Below the pieces are notes generated by a model that was not told the origin of the DNA, did not search any database, and worked only from the letters and a program-made list of their open reading frames with translations. A stretch of 64,000 bases of DNA from contig JAFYQQ010000001.1 of assembly GCA_017559845.1 (NCBI GenBank), positions 28,679 to 92,678 of the forward strand, given 5' to 3'. Position numbers and translations under genes: made by a program. The stretch is from Bacteroidaceae bacterium. Lineage in GTDB: Bacteria > Bacteroidota > Bacteroidia > Bacteroidales > Bacteroidaceae. Positions 24,761 to 33,700 of this stretch are shown here, piece after piece; positions within the stretch are counted from its first letter, which is position 1, and every line of letters begins with the position of its first letter.

Positions 24761-24833
24761 AAAAAAAAAGAAGGTTGTCATCCCGACAACCAATCTTTTC
24801 AATTAACCTTAAAATCTAATACCATGAAAAACA
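24761..24833 (-). ncRNA. Small RNA with its own promoter and terminator (about 70 nt)
   Basis: An exact promoter (24839-24869) would start a transcript near 24832. It runs through TTCATGGTATTAGATTTTAAGG and an AT-rich stretch, then the hairpin GGTTGTC-GGGAT-GACAACC (24791-24773), and ends in TTC followed by nine or more T (24769-24761). This is a complete independent transcription unit of about 70 nt. There is no open frame of useful length on this strand. It may belong to a conserved Bacteroidales small-RNA family, but I cannot confirm which one. Confidence 0.7.
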
Positions 24834-24838
24834 CGGTG

Positions 24839-24869
24839 CAAAATTACTGCTTTTCCGGAAAACTGCAAA
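24839..24869 (-). promoter_or_regulatory. Promoter of the small RNA
   Basis: Minus-strand TTTG (24869-24866), 19 nt, TAATTTTG (24846-24839), an exact consensus match. It lies 43-73 nt downstream of the helicase stop codon and faces away from it. Confidence 0.75.
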
Positions 24870-24911
24870 TCTGTACAAATAAAAAATGACAGACATGCCG
24901 CATTTATTGAT

Positions 24912-27900
24912 TTATGTCAAAAACAAATCCATCTGGGAGGGAAGGGTGACGCTTTTTATCCGTCCGGAGTAGATGTACCATACATAGCCTTTTATCTTCA
25001 TATTAGGGTACATACGACACATCAGTTCCATGTAGGCACACACTTGCTTGACATGTTCGGGCCATGGCTTGCCGCATTTGAAATCTATGACGGTAATGTC
25101 GTTTCCAGAGAAAACAATACGGTCAGGACGTCTGACTTCAGGTTCTCCGCTCATAGGATTTGTGGCAACGATGCTGCATTCATTGTACACCTCGTTGTCC
25201 GGTGAGAACCATGAACGTACGAGTTCCTGCTGCATGCCCTGTTGTATGCGCTTGATAATGGACTTGCGTTGTGACGGATTGGAAATGAGTCCCTGGTTTG
25301 GCAACGGTCAAGCACAGTGTCCACATCGTCAATGTGCGATATCTGGCTGAGGACATAGTGCAGGATTTTGCCCAGTTCGATATAGTCCTGACTCTCCATT
25401 CCCTCTTCCCCTGCTGTAAGTATAAACTGCGAGGATTCATTGCTTTGCATAAAATCAAGATGCGGTCTGAACGTTGCATATTCAGTCTTCAAGTCTTGTG
25501 CAAAAGGTGTCATCCGGTTGTTTTCTATTGTGCGTTCTTTTATCTCTTTTCCCATCTGTTCCCCTGACACATAGGTGTATTCGTCTCCGTTTTTATCAAG
25601 TTCCAGACCATGACGCAACAGGTCACCGGACATGGAAGATGGAGAAAGTTTGTCCGTTTTGGATGTCATTCCCCAAATCATCATATTACATTCTGCACGT
25701 GTGAATGCCACATACATCATATTGAGCGCATCCACGCGTTTCTGTAAGTGTTCCTCTTCGTACCAAGGGGCAAAGATACTTTGCCGAATATCCGAACCCG
25801 CACTAATGGGCAGCAATCCCAAGTCATTATATGGCGCTTCCGGTGCTTCACACCAGAGCAAATCACCTCTTTTGTCCTTTTCAATATCCCAGTCCGTATA
25901 AGGAAGCAATACGGTGTGAAACTGCAAACCTTTGCTCTGATGGATGGTCATAATCTGCAGCCCCGGAATCTTTCCGCATGGAATCGGTTCGTTTGCCAGT
26001 TTCTCATCCCATGCCGACAGGAAAGAACGGAGGTCGGAGGGGTGGTTGCGTAGATAATTCTGCAACTGGTCGAAAAAGGCAAACAAATATGCCGACTGGC
26101 CGGGGATGCGTGAAAGATTAAAAATGGCATAGAGTTTTTCGCAAAGCACATATAGCGGCAATGTGGCAAGTTCTGCCTTGTCTTTGAGAAATTCATCTGG
26201 AAGACATTGCCCTGCATCTTTGGCCGTGAAATGGTGTGGCATGGCTGGCAAACCCGACATATCCGTCAAGTAATGCTTTATTAAATAATGTAGGGGCACG
26301 GGATCTGTGTCTTGTGGATCCGCCAGTACACGGAGGGCATTGACAATCATCTGGACCGCGACACTGGCAGACAACAGGAACGACTCATCACTAACCAGAC
26401 GGATGTCTGGCGCCAGGCGATGAAACCAGTCAATCAGTTCCGTACCCATGTTGCGCCTGCGGACTAGAATGGCCATGTCCGACAGTGGCACACCTTTGTC
26501 CATCAGACCGCGAATCTGCTCAATCATGTCACGGATGAACCGTTCTTCATAATTATCAGGACGATTTATGCCGTTCTTTTCGTATATTCGCACGCTTACA
26601 TAGCCTTTCCCCCCATCTTTTTTGCACTTTTGCGCGACATCGGCATATATGTCTTTGATTTGGAAACGGGCATCCGGAGACAAAGAATCCAGCAATTCTG
26701 CCGCTTTGGGGAAGAACGTATTGTTGAAGTCTATGATTTTTTCTTGACTGCGGTAATTGGTGTCCAGTGGGACAATGTCAGGCCGCATGAATCTCATCTC
26801 ATCCTCTATGCCGTGCAAGACGCTCCAGTCTCCATTGCGCCATCGATAAATGCTTTGCTTTACGTCACCCACCACCAGGTCGTGGCCTCCTGTGGCTTGG
26901 TTTTCTAAAAGGAGTGTCTTGAAGTTCTGCCACTGCAGCAGACTGGTGTCCTGGAACTCGTCTATCATCACATGGTGGAGTTGAGTGCCCATTTTCTCGA
27001 AAACAAAAGGCGCGTCACAATCTTTCACCAGCTTGCTAAGCAAAATAGGCGTCCGGTTGAGAAGAAACTGGTTTTTCTCTTTGCAGATTTGGTCGGCCAT
27101 CTCTTCAATACAGCCGAGCAAACGTAGCGGATTGATGTGCTTCCGCGCCAATCTTGCGGATTTAATTTGTGAGATGTTGTCCTGGTAGGTTTTGAGCAGA
27201 TGTCCGATTTTACCAGAAATCACTTCAGCTTCGGCTAACAACGCCTCGTTCTTTTTGTCCGTACTTTTGAGCAATTTTAAAGGGTCTGCGGCGGCAGAGG
27301 GAAGTGTGGCTTTGCTTTGATCGTATGCCAATGACATGATACTTTGCAGGGCACTGTGATAGTTGTTTCCGCGAGAGATGCGCTCATAGTTAAGCACTCC
27401 TTTTTGCAGCTGTTCGTTCAGGGTTTCCGCTTCTTTGATAATGGCTTGCTCTGCATCAACTTCAATCTCTTTCATCCGCTTTTGAAAACCTCTGATCACC
27501 TGTTCGTTGTTCAGCAGTTCGCGTTGTCTTGCATTGCGGTTTTGGAAGCTTTCTTCAAAGATACATCTGGCAAATGACTTCACGCTACGGGTCACATCCC
27601 ATTTCTCATTGTTCTCAATCCGTTCGGCCACATAGTTTAGTACCCATTGCTGGATTGCCGGATTGTATTGGAGGGTGTCAATTATCCGGTCAACGGCATG
27701 TGAGATTACTTCTTCCGTATTTAATTCCACTTCCAGGTTGGCCGTAAGTGACAGTTCGTGCGCAAGATGGCGCAGAATGCTCTGAAAAAAAGAATCAATG
27801 GTCTCCACCCTGAAGTAATTGAAATCGTGCAGAATGCCAGATAATACTTTTCCGGCTTTTTCACGAATTTGATTTTCTGTCAGTTCCACACCATAGGCGC

Positions 27901-28147
27901 AGAGCCGCTTTTGGACGGCTTCGTAATACACTTGGCCTTCAGGCAGGTTGTGAGCCAACGCATACAACTGCTGAAGAATGCGGTCTTTCATTTCGGCAGT
28001 GGCCTTGTTGGTGAATGTCACGGCCAGTGTGTGGTGGAATTCGGTGTTGGAGACAGATGAAAGTAGCAAGGCAATATATTCGACGGCCAATGTGAATGTT
28101 TTGCCGGAACCTGCGGAAGCCTTGTAGACAGTAAGGGTGGAATGCAT
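24912..28147 (-). pseudogene. AddA/RecB-like UvrD helicase-nuclease, frameshifted near its C-terminus
   Basis: A DNA double-strand-break repair helicase of the RecB/AddA type. The start at 28147 (MHSTLTVYKASAGSGKTF) puts the Walker A motif at the N-terminus. Other motifs are MIDEFQDTS (II), VVGDVKQSIYRWR (III), LDTNYRSQEKII (IV), IMTIHQSKGLQFHTVLLP (V) and MMYVAFTRAECNMMIWG (VI). After about residue 945 the frame breaks near 25300 (TTGCCAAACCAGG on the minus strand). The first frame ends in nonsense at 25151. The C-terminal PD-(D/E)xK nuclease continues in another frame to 24912, with RPDRIVFSGNDITVIDFKCGKPWPEHVKQVCAYMELM (D and K of the active site present). One lost base, perhaps from a CCC run, would explain it. 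It could be a real mutation or an assembly error. No AddB partner is adjacent. Confidence 0.85.
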
Positions 28148-28168
28148 CGTATGGGTGTGTTTTTGATG

Positions 28169-28176
28169 CAAAGATA
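28169..28176 (-). promoter_or_regulatory. -7 box for the helicase-nuclease gene
   Basis: Minus-strand TATCTTTG (28176-28169), 22 nt upstream of the ATG at 28147. No clear -33 box is seen. Confidence 0.45.
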
Positions 28177-28220
28177 GTGTATTTCCTTCCAAAAACAGAG
28201 GCATTGTGTAAGAAAATGTG

Positions 28221-28228
28221 TAATTTTG
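28221..28228 (+). promoter_or_regulatory. -7 box for panB
   Basis: TAATTTTG at 28221-28228, 43 nt before the panB ATG at 28272. The -33 box is weak. It is divergent from the helicase promoter. Confidence 0.45.
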
Positions 28229-28271
28229 CAGCGGAATTTCATTTATGTCATTTTATAAACGTTTTGAGATT

Positions 28272-29090
28272 ATGGCAGGATATTTGGTAGAAGACACGCG
28301 GAAAATTACGACAAACCGGTTGATAGAGATGAAGAAGCTGGGTAAGAAGATAGCCATGCTCACCTCTTATGACTATACCATGGCACAAATCGTAGACCAG
28401 GCAGGAATAGAAATTATCCTGGTTGGTGATTCGGCCAGCAATGTGATGGCAGGAAACGAAACCACCTTACCCATTACCATTGACCAAATGATTTATCATG
28501 CCCGTAGCGTGACACGCGGTGCCAAACGTGCGCTGGTTGTGTGCGACATGCCCTTTGGCACTTATCAGGTGAATCCGGTTGAGGGCGTGAAGAATGCCAT
28601 CCGTATCATGCAGGAAACGGGTGCTGACGCACTGAAACTGGAGGGCGGTGTAGAAATTCTGGACACCATAAAAGCCATTTTGAATGCAGGTATTCCGGTA
28701 ATGGGACATTTGGGCCTTACTCCCCAGAGTATCAATAAATTCGGCACATATGCAGTACGCGCCAAAGAAGAGGCAGAAGCGCAGAAACTATTGTCCGATG
28801 CCAAGGCGCTTGAAGAGGCTGGATGTTTCTCTTTGGTTGTGGAAAAAATACCCACCGCATTGACCGAGAAAGTATGCAACAGCCTGCACATTCCTGTGAT
28901 TGGAATCGGTGGTGGTCCCGCAGACGGTCAAGTTTTAGTGGTGCATGACATGTTGGGAATGAACAAAGGCTTTGCTCCTAAGTTCCTGCGCAGATACGCA
29001 GATCTGCATACTATCATGACAGATGCGGTAGGTCAGTACATCATGGATGTGAAGGAGGGAGACTTCCCTAATGAAGAGGAACGCTATTAA
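28272..29090 (+). CDS. panB: 3-methyl-2-oxobutanoate hydroxymethyltransferase
   Basis: 272 residues from the ATG at 28272 ([30 protein letters not shown]); the ATG 27 nt upstream is in frame but gives an atypical N-terminus. It catalyses the first committed step of pantothenate (coenzyme A) synthesis, transferring a hydroxymethyl group from 5,10-methylenetetrahydrofolate to alpha-ketoisovalerate. Family motifs are [36 protein letters not shown] (metal-binding Asp), [46 protein letters not shown] (catalytic Glu) and [21 protein letters not shown]. It is a single gene followed by a terminator; no panC or panD is nearby. Confidence 0.95.
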   Translation: MAGYLVEDTRKITTNRLIEMKKLGKKIAMLTSYDYTMAQIVDQAGIEIILVGDSASNVMAGNETTLPITIDQMIYHARSVTRGAKRALVVCDMPFGTYQVNPVEGVKNAIRIMQETGADALKLEGGVEILDTIKAILNAGIPVMGHLGLTPQSINKFGTYAVRAKEEAEAQKLLSDAKALEEAGCFSLVVEKIPTALTEKVCNSLHIPVIGIGGGPADGQVLVVHDMLGMNKGFAPKFLRRYADLHTIMTDAVGQYIMDVKEGDFPNEEERY

Positions 29091-29149
29091 GTTCCATACT
29101 GGGCATCAATACCAGAATAAAATGTCCTTTGGGATTAATTATATTAAAT

Positions 29150-29192
29150 ACGGGAAATATAATATGATTTATTCGTATGTTCCCGTTTTTTT
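29150..29192 (+). terminator. Terminator after panB, overlapping the next promoter
   Basis: ACGGGAA (29150-29156) pairs with TTCCCGT (29180-29186) across a 23-nt AT-rich loop and is followed by a run of T. It overlaps the promoter region of the gene at 29227. Confidence 0.6.
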
Positions 29193-29203
29193 TTTTAACT
29201 TTG
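29172..29203 (+). promoter_or_regulatory. Promoter for the nucleotide-sugar dehydratase gene
   Basis: TTCG (29172-29175, three of four match), 20 nt, TAACTTTG (29196-29203), 23 nt before the ATG. Confidence 0.6.
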
Positions 29204-29226
29204 CAGAAACATAAAGACAAAAGGAT

Positions 29227-31146
29227 ATGACAAAAGCTTTTTTATACAAGTGGGCTCATTGGTACTTTTCTAAGAAAGCACTTCCCTATTGGATGATTTT
29301 GATAATAGATTGTTTGATAGTATATTTGTCGACTTTATTGTCTTGTTTTGTTATACACAGACCGGGGTATTTGACAGAATATTTTGTTGAGATTACTTCG
29401 TTGTCTGGTGTCTCATTAATCTTTTTTATACTCGCATTCCGTGTATTCCATACTTATTCCGGATTTATGCGATATAGTTCGATTTATGATTTGCAACGTA
29501 TTGCATTGAGTATGCTGCTTGGTTCAGCAATGGTGCTGTCAGCACTTTATTTGTTCCGGTCACAAGACTGGCTCTTTCCTATAAATGGGCGTGACTGGGT
29601 GTTGATGGTACTGATCGCCACAATAGGAATGTCCTCAATGCGAATGATCATCAGTGCTGTTTACGAAAATTTCATGAGTTCGAATACAGGAAAGCGAGTG
29701 TTCATATATGGCGTGAAAACTGGAGGAATCGGACTTGCACGTTTTATCTCAGACCAACCTCAATATGCGAATTATAAGGTTGTAGGTTTTATAAGTGACA
29801 AGGAAGACTCAGATAAAAAATATTTGATGGGTAAGCGTATTTATGCCAACAATGATAAGTTGGTAGAAATAATGAAAGCTCTACACGTAGAAATATTGAT
29901 GGTCTCGCCTTTGAAGATCGACCGTTTACGCAATAATGAGAAATTGGTAAATCAGTTGATAGAAGCAAACATAAAGATTGTATTTGTCAATTCTTCAGAG
30001 GAGTGGGATGGCGTGACTCCATTGGACCATGCGCGTTTGAAAGAAGTTGAGGTGGAAGACTTGTTGCCCCGTGCAGAGATACAGGTAGATATGGAGGCGA
30101 ACGGCGCACAGCTCAGAAACAAAGTAATCCTGATTACTGGGGCGGCAGGAAGCATCGGTCATGAAATGGTTCGCCAAATAGCTGTTTATAAGCCAAGAAA
30201 AGTTGTACTGATTGATCAGGCAGAGACACCGATGCATGATGTCCGCCTTGAAATGAAGCAGAAATTCCCCTACATTGATGCGGTCACTATCGTGACCAGT
30301 ATAACAAAAAAACGTCACATGAGGGACATATTTGATGCACACCGACCAGATTACGTTTTCCATGCCGCCGCCTATAAGCATGTGCCCATGATGGAAGACA
30401 ATCCGGCAATTGCGATTCAGAATAATTGCTATGGAACGCGCGTCATCGCTGACTTGTCTGTAGAATTTGGAGTCAAGAAATTTGTGATGGTTTCGACAGA
30501 TAAAGCCGTAAATCCCACAAATGTGATGGGCTGTACCAAACGAATATGCGAGATTTATGTGCAGTCTCTCAACAACGCAATCGTTGAGGGGAAAGTGAAA
30601 GGAATTACCCAGTTTGTGACGACCCGTTTCGGAAATGTGCTTGGCAGCAACGGTTCAGTGATACCTCTGTTCCGCGAGCAAATCCAGAACGGAGGACCCA
30701 TTACAGTCACACATCCGGATATCATCCGTTATTTCATGCTTATTCCCGAAGCTTGCAAATTGGTGATTGAAGCCGGAACGATGGGTAAAGGCGGTGAGAT
30801 TTTTGTCTTTGACATGGGACAACCGGTAAAGATTGTGGATCTGGCAAAAAGAATGATCAAACTTAGTGGTGCAAAAGACGTTCAAATACAATATACCGGT
30901 TTGCGCGATGGCGAAAAACTGTTTGAGGAAGTGCTCAATGACAATGAGACCACAAAACCGACACATCATCCGAAGATCATGATCGCCAATGTCAGAGAAT
31001 ACGATTATGAAAAGGCCAAGGAAGATGAAGAAATCCTCTTGGAGTTGAGCTATACTTATGATGACATGACTATCGTAAAGAAAATGAAGGAAATAGTGCC
31101 TGAATATAAGAGTCAACACAGTAAATTCGAAGAACTGGATAAGTGA
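29227..31146 (+). CDS. Membrane nucleoside-diphosphate-sugar dehydratase/epimerase (CapD/WbpM family)
   Basis: 639 residues. Four N-terminal membrane segments (about 18-43, 50-75, 92-117, 122-145) are followed by a Rossmann-like CoA-binding-type domain (about 152-285, VFIYGVKTGGIGLARFI) and a C-terminal extended-SDR domain from about 300. The latter has the NAD-binding motif VILITGAAGSIGHEM, YVFHAAAYKHVPMMEDNP, VSTDKAVNPTNVMGCTKRICE and FGNVLGSNGSVIPLFREQI. Relatives convert UDP-GlcNAc to 4-keto-6-deoxy sugars (4,6-dehydratase, sometimes with C5 epimerisation) for capsule or O-antigen. The usual catalytic tyrosine is replaced by Met in MGCTK, as is normal for this family. It stands alone, outside a capsule locus. 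Confidence 0.88.
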   Translation: MTKAFLYKWAHWYFSKKALPYWMILIIDCLIVYLSTLLSCFVIHRPGYLTEYFVEITSLSGVSLIFFILAFRVFHTYSGFMRYSSIYDLQRIALSMLLGSAMVLSALYLFRSQDWLFPINGRDWVLMVLIATIGMSSMRMIISAVYENFMSSNTGKRVFIYGVKTGGIGLARFISDQPQYANYKVVGFISDKEDSDKKYLMGKRIYANNDKLVEIMKALHVEILMVSPLKIDRLRNNEKLVNQLIEANIKIVFVNSSEEWDGVTPLDHARLKEVEVEDLLPRAEIQVDMEANGAQLRNKVILITGAAGSIGHEMVRQIAVYKPRKVVLIDQAETPMHDVRLEMKQKFPYIDAVTIVTSITKKRHMRDIFDAHRPDYVFHAAAYKHVPMMEDNPAIAIQNNCYGTRVIADLSVEFGVKKFVMVSTDKAVNPTNVMGCTKRICEIYVQSLNNAIVEGKVKGITQFVTTRFGNVLGSNGSVIPLFREQIQNGGPITVTHPDIIRYFMLIPEACKLVIEAGTMGKGGEIFVFDMGQPVKIVDLAKRMIKLSGAKDVQIQYTGLRDGEKLFEEVLNDNETTKPTHHPKIMIANVREYDYEKAKEDEEILLELSYTYDDMTIVKKMKEIVPEYKSQHSKFEELDK

Positions 31147-31169
31147 TATCGGCAGTACGACTAAAGTTG

Positions 31170-31224
31170 AAATAAACATTTGGCCCTTAGAGAAAAAGGC
31201 TCTCTAAGGGCCAAATGTTTATTT
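31170..31224. terminator. Bidirectional terminator with 24-bp perfect stem
   Basis: A perfect 24-bp stem (arms 31170-31193 and 31201-31224) with a 7-nt loop lies between convergent genes. The TAA stop of the GH36 gene (31221-31219) is inside the right arm. U-rich sequence on both sides fits two-way termination. Confidence 0.85.
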
Positions 31225-33261
31225 TGGGTAGTATCTTAATAGCAAACTGGCGCGTGGGTTGGCAATGTGGAGCGTGAGCCCTTTTAGGAGTTCTGCACCG
31301 CTTTTCTCCATAGATTTTCCCGTATCCTTGCAGGTAAGAATATATGTCCTTTCAGCGTCAAGGCCGGAAAGTTTGACATTGTAGTCACTCTCCTTGTTGT
31401 CAGGACGGCGGAAAGCAATTATGTAGCCCGTCTGGTCTGAGGGTTTGTGCAACTGGTACGCCAGCCAACAATCATTCCCGGTAAGATTGCCTGTGCCACT
31501 TAGAGGATAATAGTCTTCGTAATAATAGGGGCGTACTTCTTTATATTCCTCAATACATTTCTGCATATCCAGGAACGACTGGCCTGTTTGGGTGAATTTC
31601 CAGTTGAAGACCACGGCGCTGCTCATGGAAGAACGGAAGTCAAAACGGTCTACATAGTAGGCGCCTGTACCATGCTGCGGGAGGAAGAAATTCAGACCGT
31701 ATGTATGGCATTGGTAACCCATCGGTTCGCTGTATTGATAGTCTGTCCTCCAAAGAGGTGCGCTTCTTAAGGAAGTCTCATAGTCGAGTCGTCGTCCGCC
31801 GCTTGCGCAGTTGTCTATTATCATGTTGGGGAAACGTTGCAAGAGGTAATCCCAATAAGCATAAAGCCCCTCAATGTATCTTACTTCTGTGATACCTCTG
31901 CGGTTTGGTTCGTCTGCCTGATGCCAGAAGTCCAACGGGTCTATGTTAAAGTCCTGACGGTAGTGGTCTATACCATTTTGTTCCATGAAATCGCCCATGT
32001 ATTGGCAGAGCCATTTCAATGCGTCCGGATTTCCCAAATTATAGAGGTAATTGCCGTTGCCTTTTTTTGAAAGCATCCATTCGGGATGAGCCTCTGCCCA
32101 TTCCGAACCAGGGGATACACGCTCTGGTTCGAACCAAACCATAAACTTTGTTCCTAATTTATGCGCATAGTCTGACACGGGACGGAACCCTTTTTCATAA
32201 CGCTCTTTGTCTGGGATCCAAGTACCGGTAGTATTGTACCAGTTGCGCCCTTTTTCATATTCATCCGAATGCTCGTACCATCCGGCATCCATCCAAAATA
32301 CCTCGGGCAGAATGCCAAACATTTTTGTCCGCTGCATCAGTGCGATGGCATATTCGGTGGTAACACAACTATATTCATTGCAAGGTGCAGGATCACCCCA
32401 ATTGAAACCGCAGCTCATAGGATAGAAAATAGTCTCCCCATTTATCTTGCGTGAACGGTGGGCCAGCATGAAACGTCGGAACTGGTTGTGTCCTATCATA
32501 CGGTCTTCCCCTTTCCAGAAAAGCAGACAGACACTGGCTGTACGGATGCGCTCGCCCGGTTTGAGATAGGCATTAAAGTGCTCCAGACCAGCATCCAAAT
32601 GAACAGCGGACTCGGATATGGGCTTTATCCGGCCATACCATTGTCCGGTCCAGCCGATGGCAACCATCGCTCCGCAATCTGCAGCAGTTTCTATATTGAA
32701 GAACGGGAAACCGGCATGTGAAGAACTACGCCCTCCATGCGGTGCGCGATACAGACTGTCACCCATGTGCAAATCCATCATCCTGGGCGCGAAATCCTGT
32801 CGGGAACCGGTGCTTCCCTCTGCATAGTGGATACGGAACGCTCCCTTGGAAGAGGTGCTTAACGAGAGGTCTGCGCTGCGTACATCAGAAATCTGTGCAG
32901 AGTTAGCGGTTCCTTTGTTTGTGAACCTTAGTGTCCAGTCGATGGCGGCATATTTAGGATATCCTGTGATTTCACATTCTACCTGAAAACCGGTTTTGGG
33001 TTCTGTGTAAGTGACGGTATAGGCACAAACGTCTGCTCCAGCTTTTGTGTCGCGTACTTTTTGGTAATTCCATTTCTTAATGAAGCGTTCCGAAGGAGTG
33101 CCATCATATATAAAGGAGAACGGAGGAACTTGTCCTTTCCCGAAATTACGGTTAATCCATTGTTCCACATCCGCACTTTTGGTGTCAATCTTTATGGTTC
33201 GCTGGGCATAGCCTCCTAATAGGGAAACGGTAAAAAGGAATATTAAAAGGAACTTTTTCAT
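31219..33261 (-). CDS. GH36-type alpha-galactosidase, secreted
   Basis: 680 residues with a Sec signal ending GGYAQ. An N-terminal beta-sandwich (about 25-265) precedes a TIM barrel. It hydrolyses alpha-linked galactose (or N-acetylgalactosamine) residues. The barrel motifs are FYPMSCGFNWG, FWMDAGWYE (325-328 DAGW), FMVWFEPERV and YLYNLGNPDALKWL. The nucleophile is Asp437 in DHYRQDFNIDP (KWDMN in classical members) and the acid/base is Asp507 in APLWRTDYQYS, after DNCASGGRRLDYE. A C-terminal beta-sandwich closes the protein. It is the last gene of a CotH-VOC-GH36 run (gaps of 22 and 18 nt). Substrate specificity within GH36 is not decided by the motifs. Confidence 0.85.
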   Translation of the reverse strand: MKKFLLIFLFTVSLLGGYAQRTIKIDTKSADVEQWINRNFGKGQVPPFSFIYDGTPSERFIKKWNYQKVRDTKAGADVCAYTVTYTEPKTGFQVECEITGYPKYAAIDWTLRFTNKGTANSAQISDVRSADLSLSTSSKGAFRIHYAEGSTGSRQDFAPRMMDLHMGDSLYRAPHGGRSSSHAGFPFFNIETAADCGAMVAIGWTGQWYGRIKPISESAVHLDAGLEHFNAYLKPGERIRTASVCLLFWKGEDRMIGHNQFRRFMLAHRSRKINGETIFYPMSCGFNWGDPAPCNEYSCVTTEYAIALMQRTKMFGILPEVFWMDAGWYEHSDEYEKGRNWYNTTGTWIPDKERYEKGFRPVSDYAHKLGTKFMVWFEPERVSPGSEWAEAHPEWMLSKKGNGNYLYNLGNPDALKWLCQYMGDFMEQNGIDHYRQDFNIDPLDFWHQADEPNRRGITEVRYIEGLYAYWDYLLQRFPNMIIDNCASGGRRLDYETSLRSAPLWRTDYQYSEPMGYQCHTYGLNFFLPQHGTGAYYVDRFDFRSSMSSAVVFNWKFTQTGQSFLDMQKCIEEYKEVRPYYYEDYYPLSGTGNLTGNDCWLAYQLHKPSDQTGYIIAFRRPDNKESDYNVKLSGLDAERTYILTCKDTGKSMEKSGAELLKGLTLHIANPRASLLLRYYPK

Positions 33262-33279
33262 GATATTACGTGTTAAAAT

Positions 33280-33678
33280 TTATTCGGTAAAACTTTTTTC
33301 TACAAGTTCAATCGGCAGTCCGTCGGGGTCATGGAAAAAACAAAATCTTTCTCCATTGGGCGCAGTTCGGACTGGTTCGTGGGACACTTGCATCCGCTCC
33401 AACATTGAAACGGCTTCGGCCAAGTCTGCTACGGTAAAGGCCAGATGCCGCAAACCGCACGCTTCGGGGTAGGAGGGACGAGACGGTGAGTCGGGAAAGG
33501 AAAACAATTCAATCAGGTACTCGCCATTCAATGCAAGGCGCCCCATCATGGAGTTCCGTTCTGCCCGATACTCCTCATCAATCACTTCCATACCCAGCAC
33601 TTGGGTATAGAAGGATCGTGAGCGGTTATAGTCCGATGCGATAATCGCAATGTGGTTTACGGACTTCAGATGAAGCAT
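33280..33678 (-). CDS. VOC-family (glyoxalase-like) metalloprotein
   Basis: 132 residues, cytoplasmic, a complete vicinal-oxygen-chelate domain. The four expected metal ligands are present: His9 (VNHIAIIASD), Glu57 (YLIELFSFP), His78 (GLRHLAFTV) and Glu124 (LPIELVEKS). It is closest in plan to the small GloA2/YaeR-like group, often called lactoylglutathione-lyase-like without proof of that activity. It lies between a CotH-domain secreted protein and GH36 in the same transcription unit, an odd partner for exported proteins. Confidence 0.85.
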   Translation of the reverse strand: MLHLKSVNHIAIIASDYNRSRSFYTQVLGMEVIDEEYRAERNSMMGRLALNGEYLIELFSFPDSPSRPSYPEACGLRHLAFTVADLAEAVSMLERMQVSHEPVRTAPNGERFCFFHDPDGLPIELVEKSFTE

Positions 33679-33700
33679 ATACTGAAGTATAAGTTATGTA

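Noticed and set aside
24824..24889. A 21-codon plus-strand frame beginning MKNTVQNYC
   Set aside because: It lies opposite the small RNA and its promoter, has no ribosome site or homologue I know, and is within chance length.
24912..28147. Programmed -1 frameshifting in the helicase-nuclease gene
   Set aside because: There is no classic slippery heptamer with a following hairpin at the junction near 25300, so a simple indel or assembly error is more likely.
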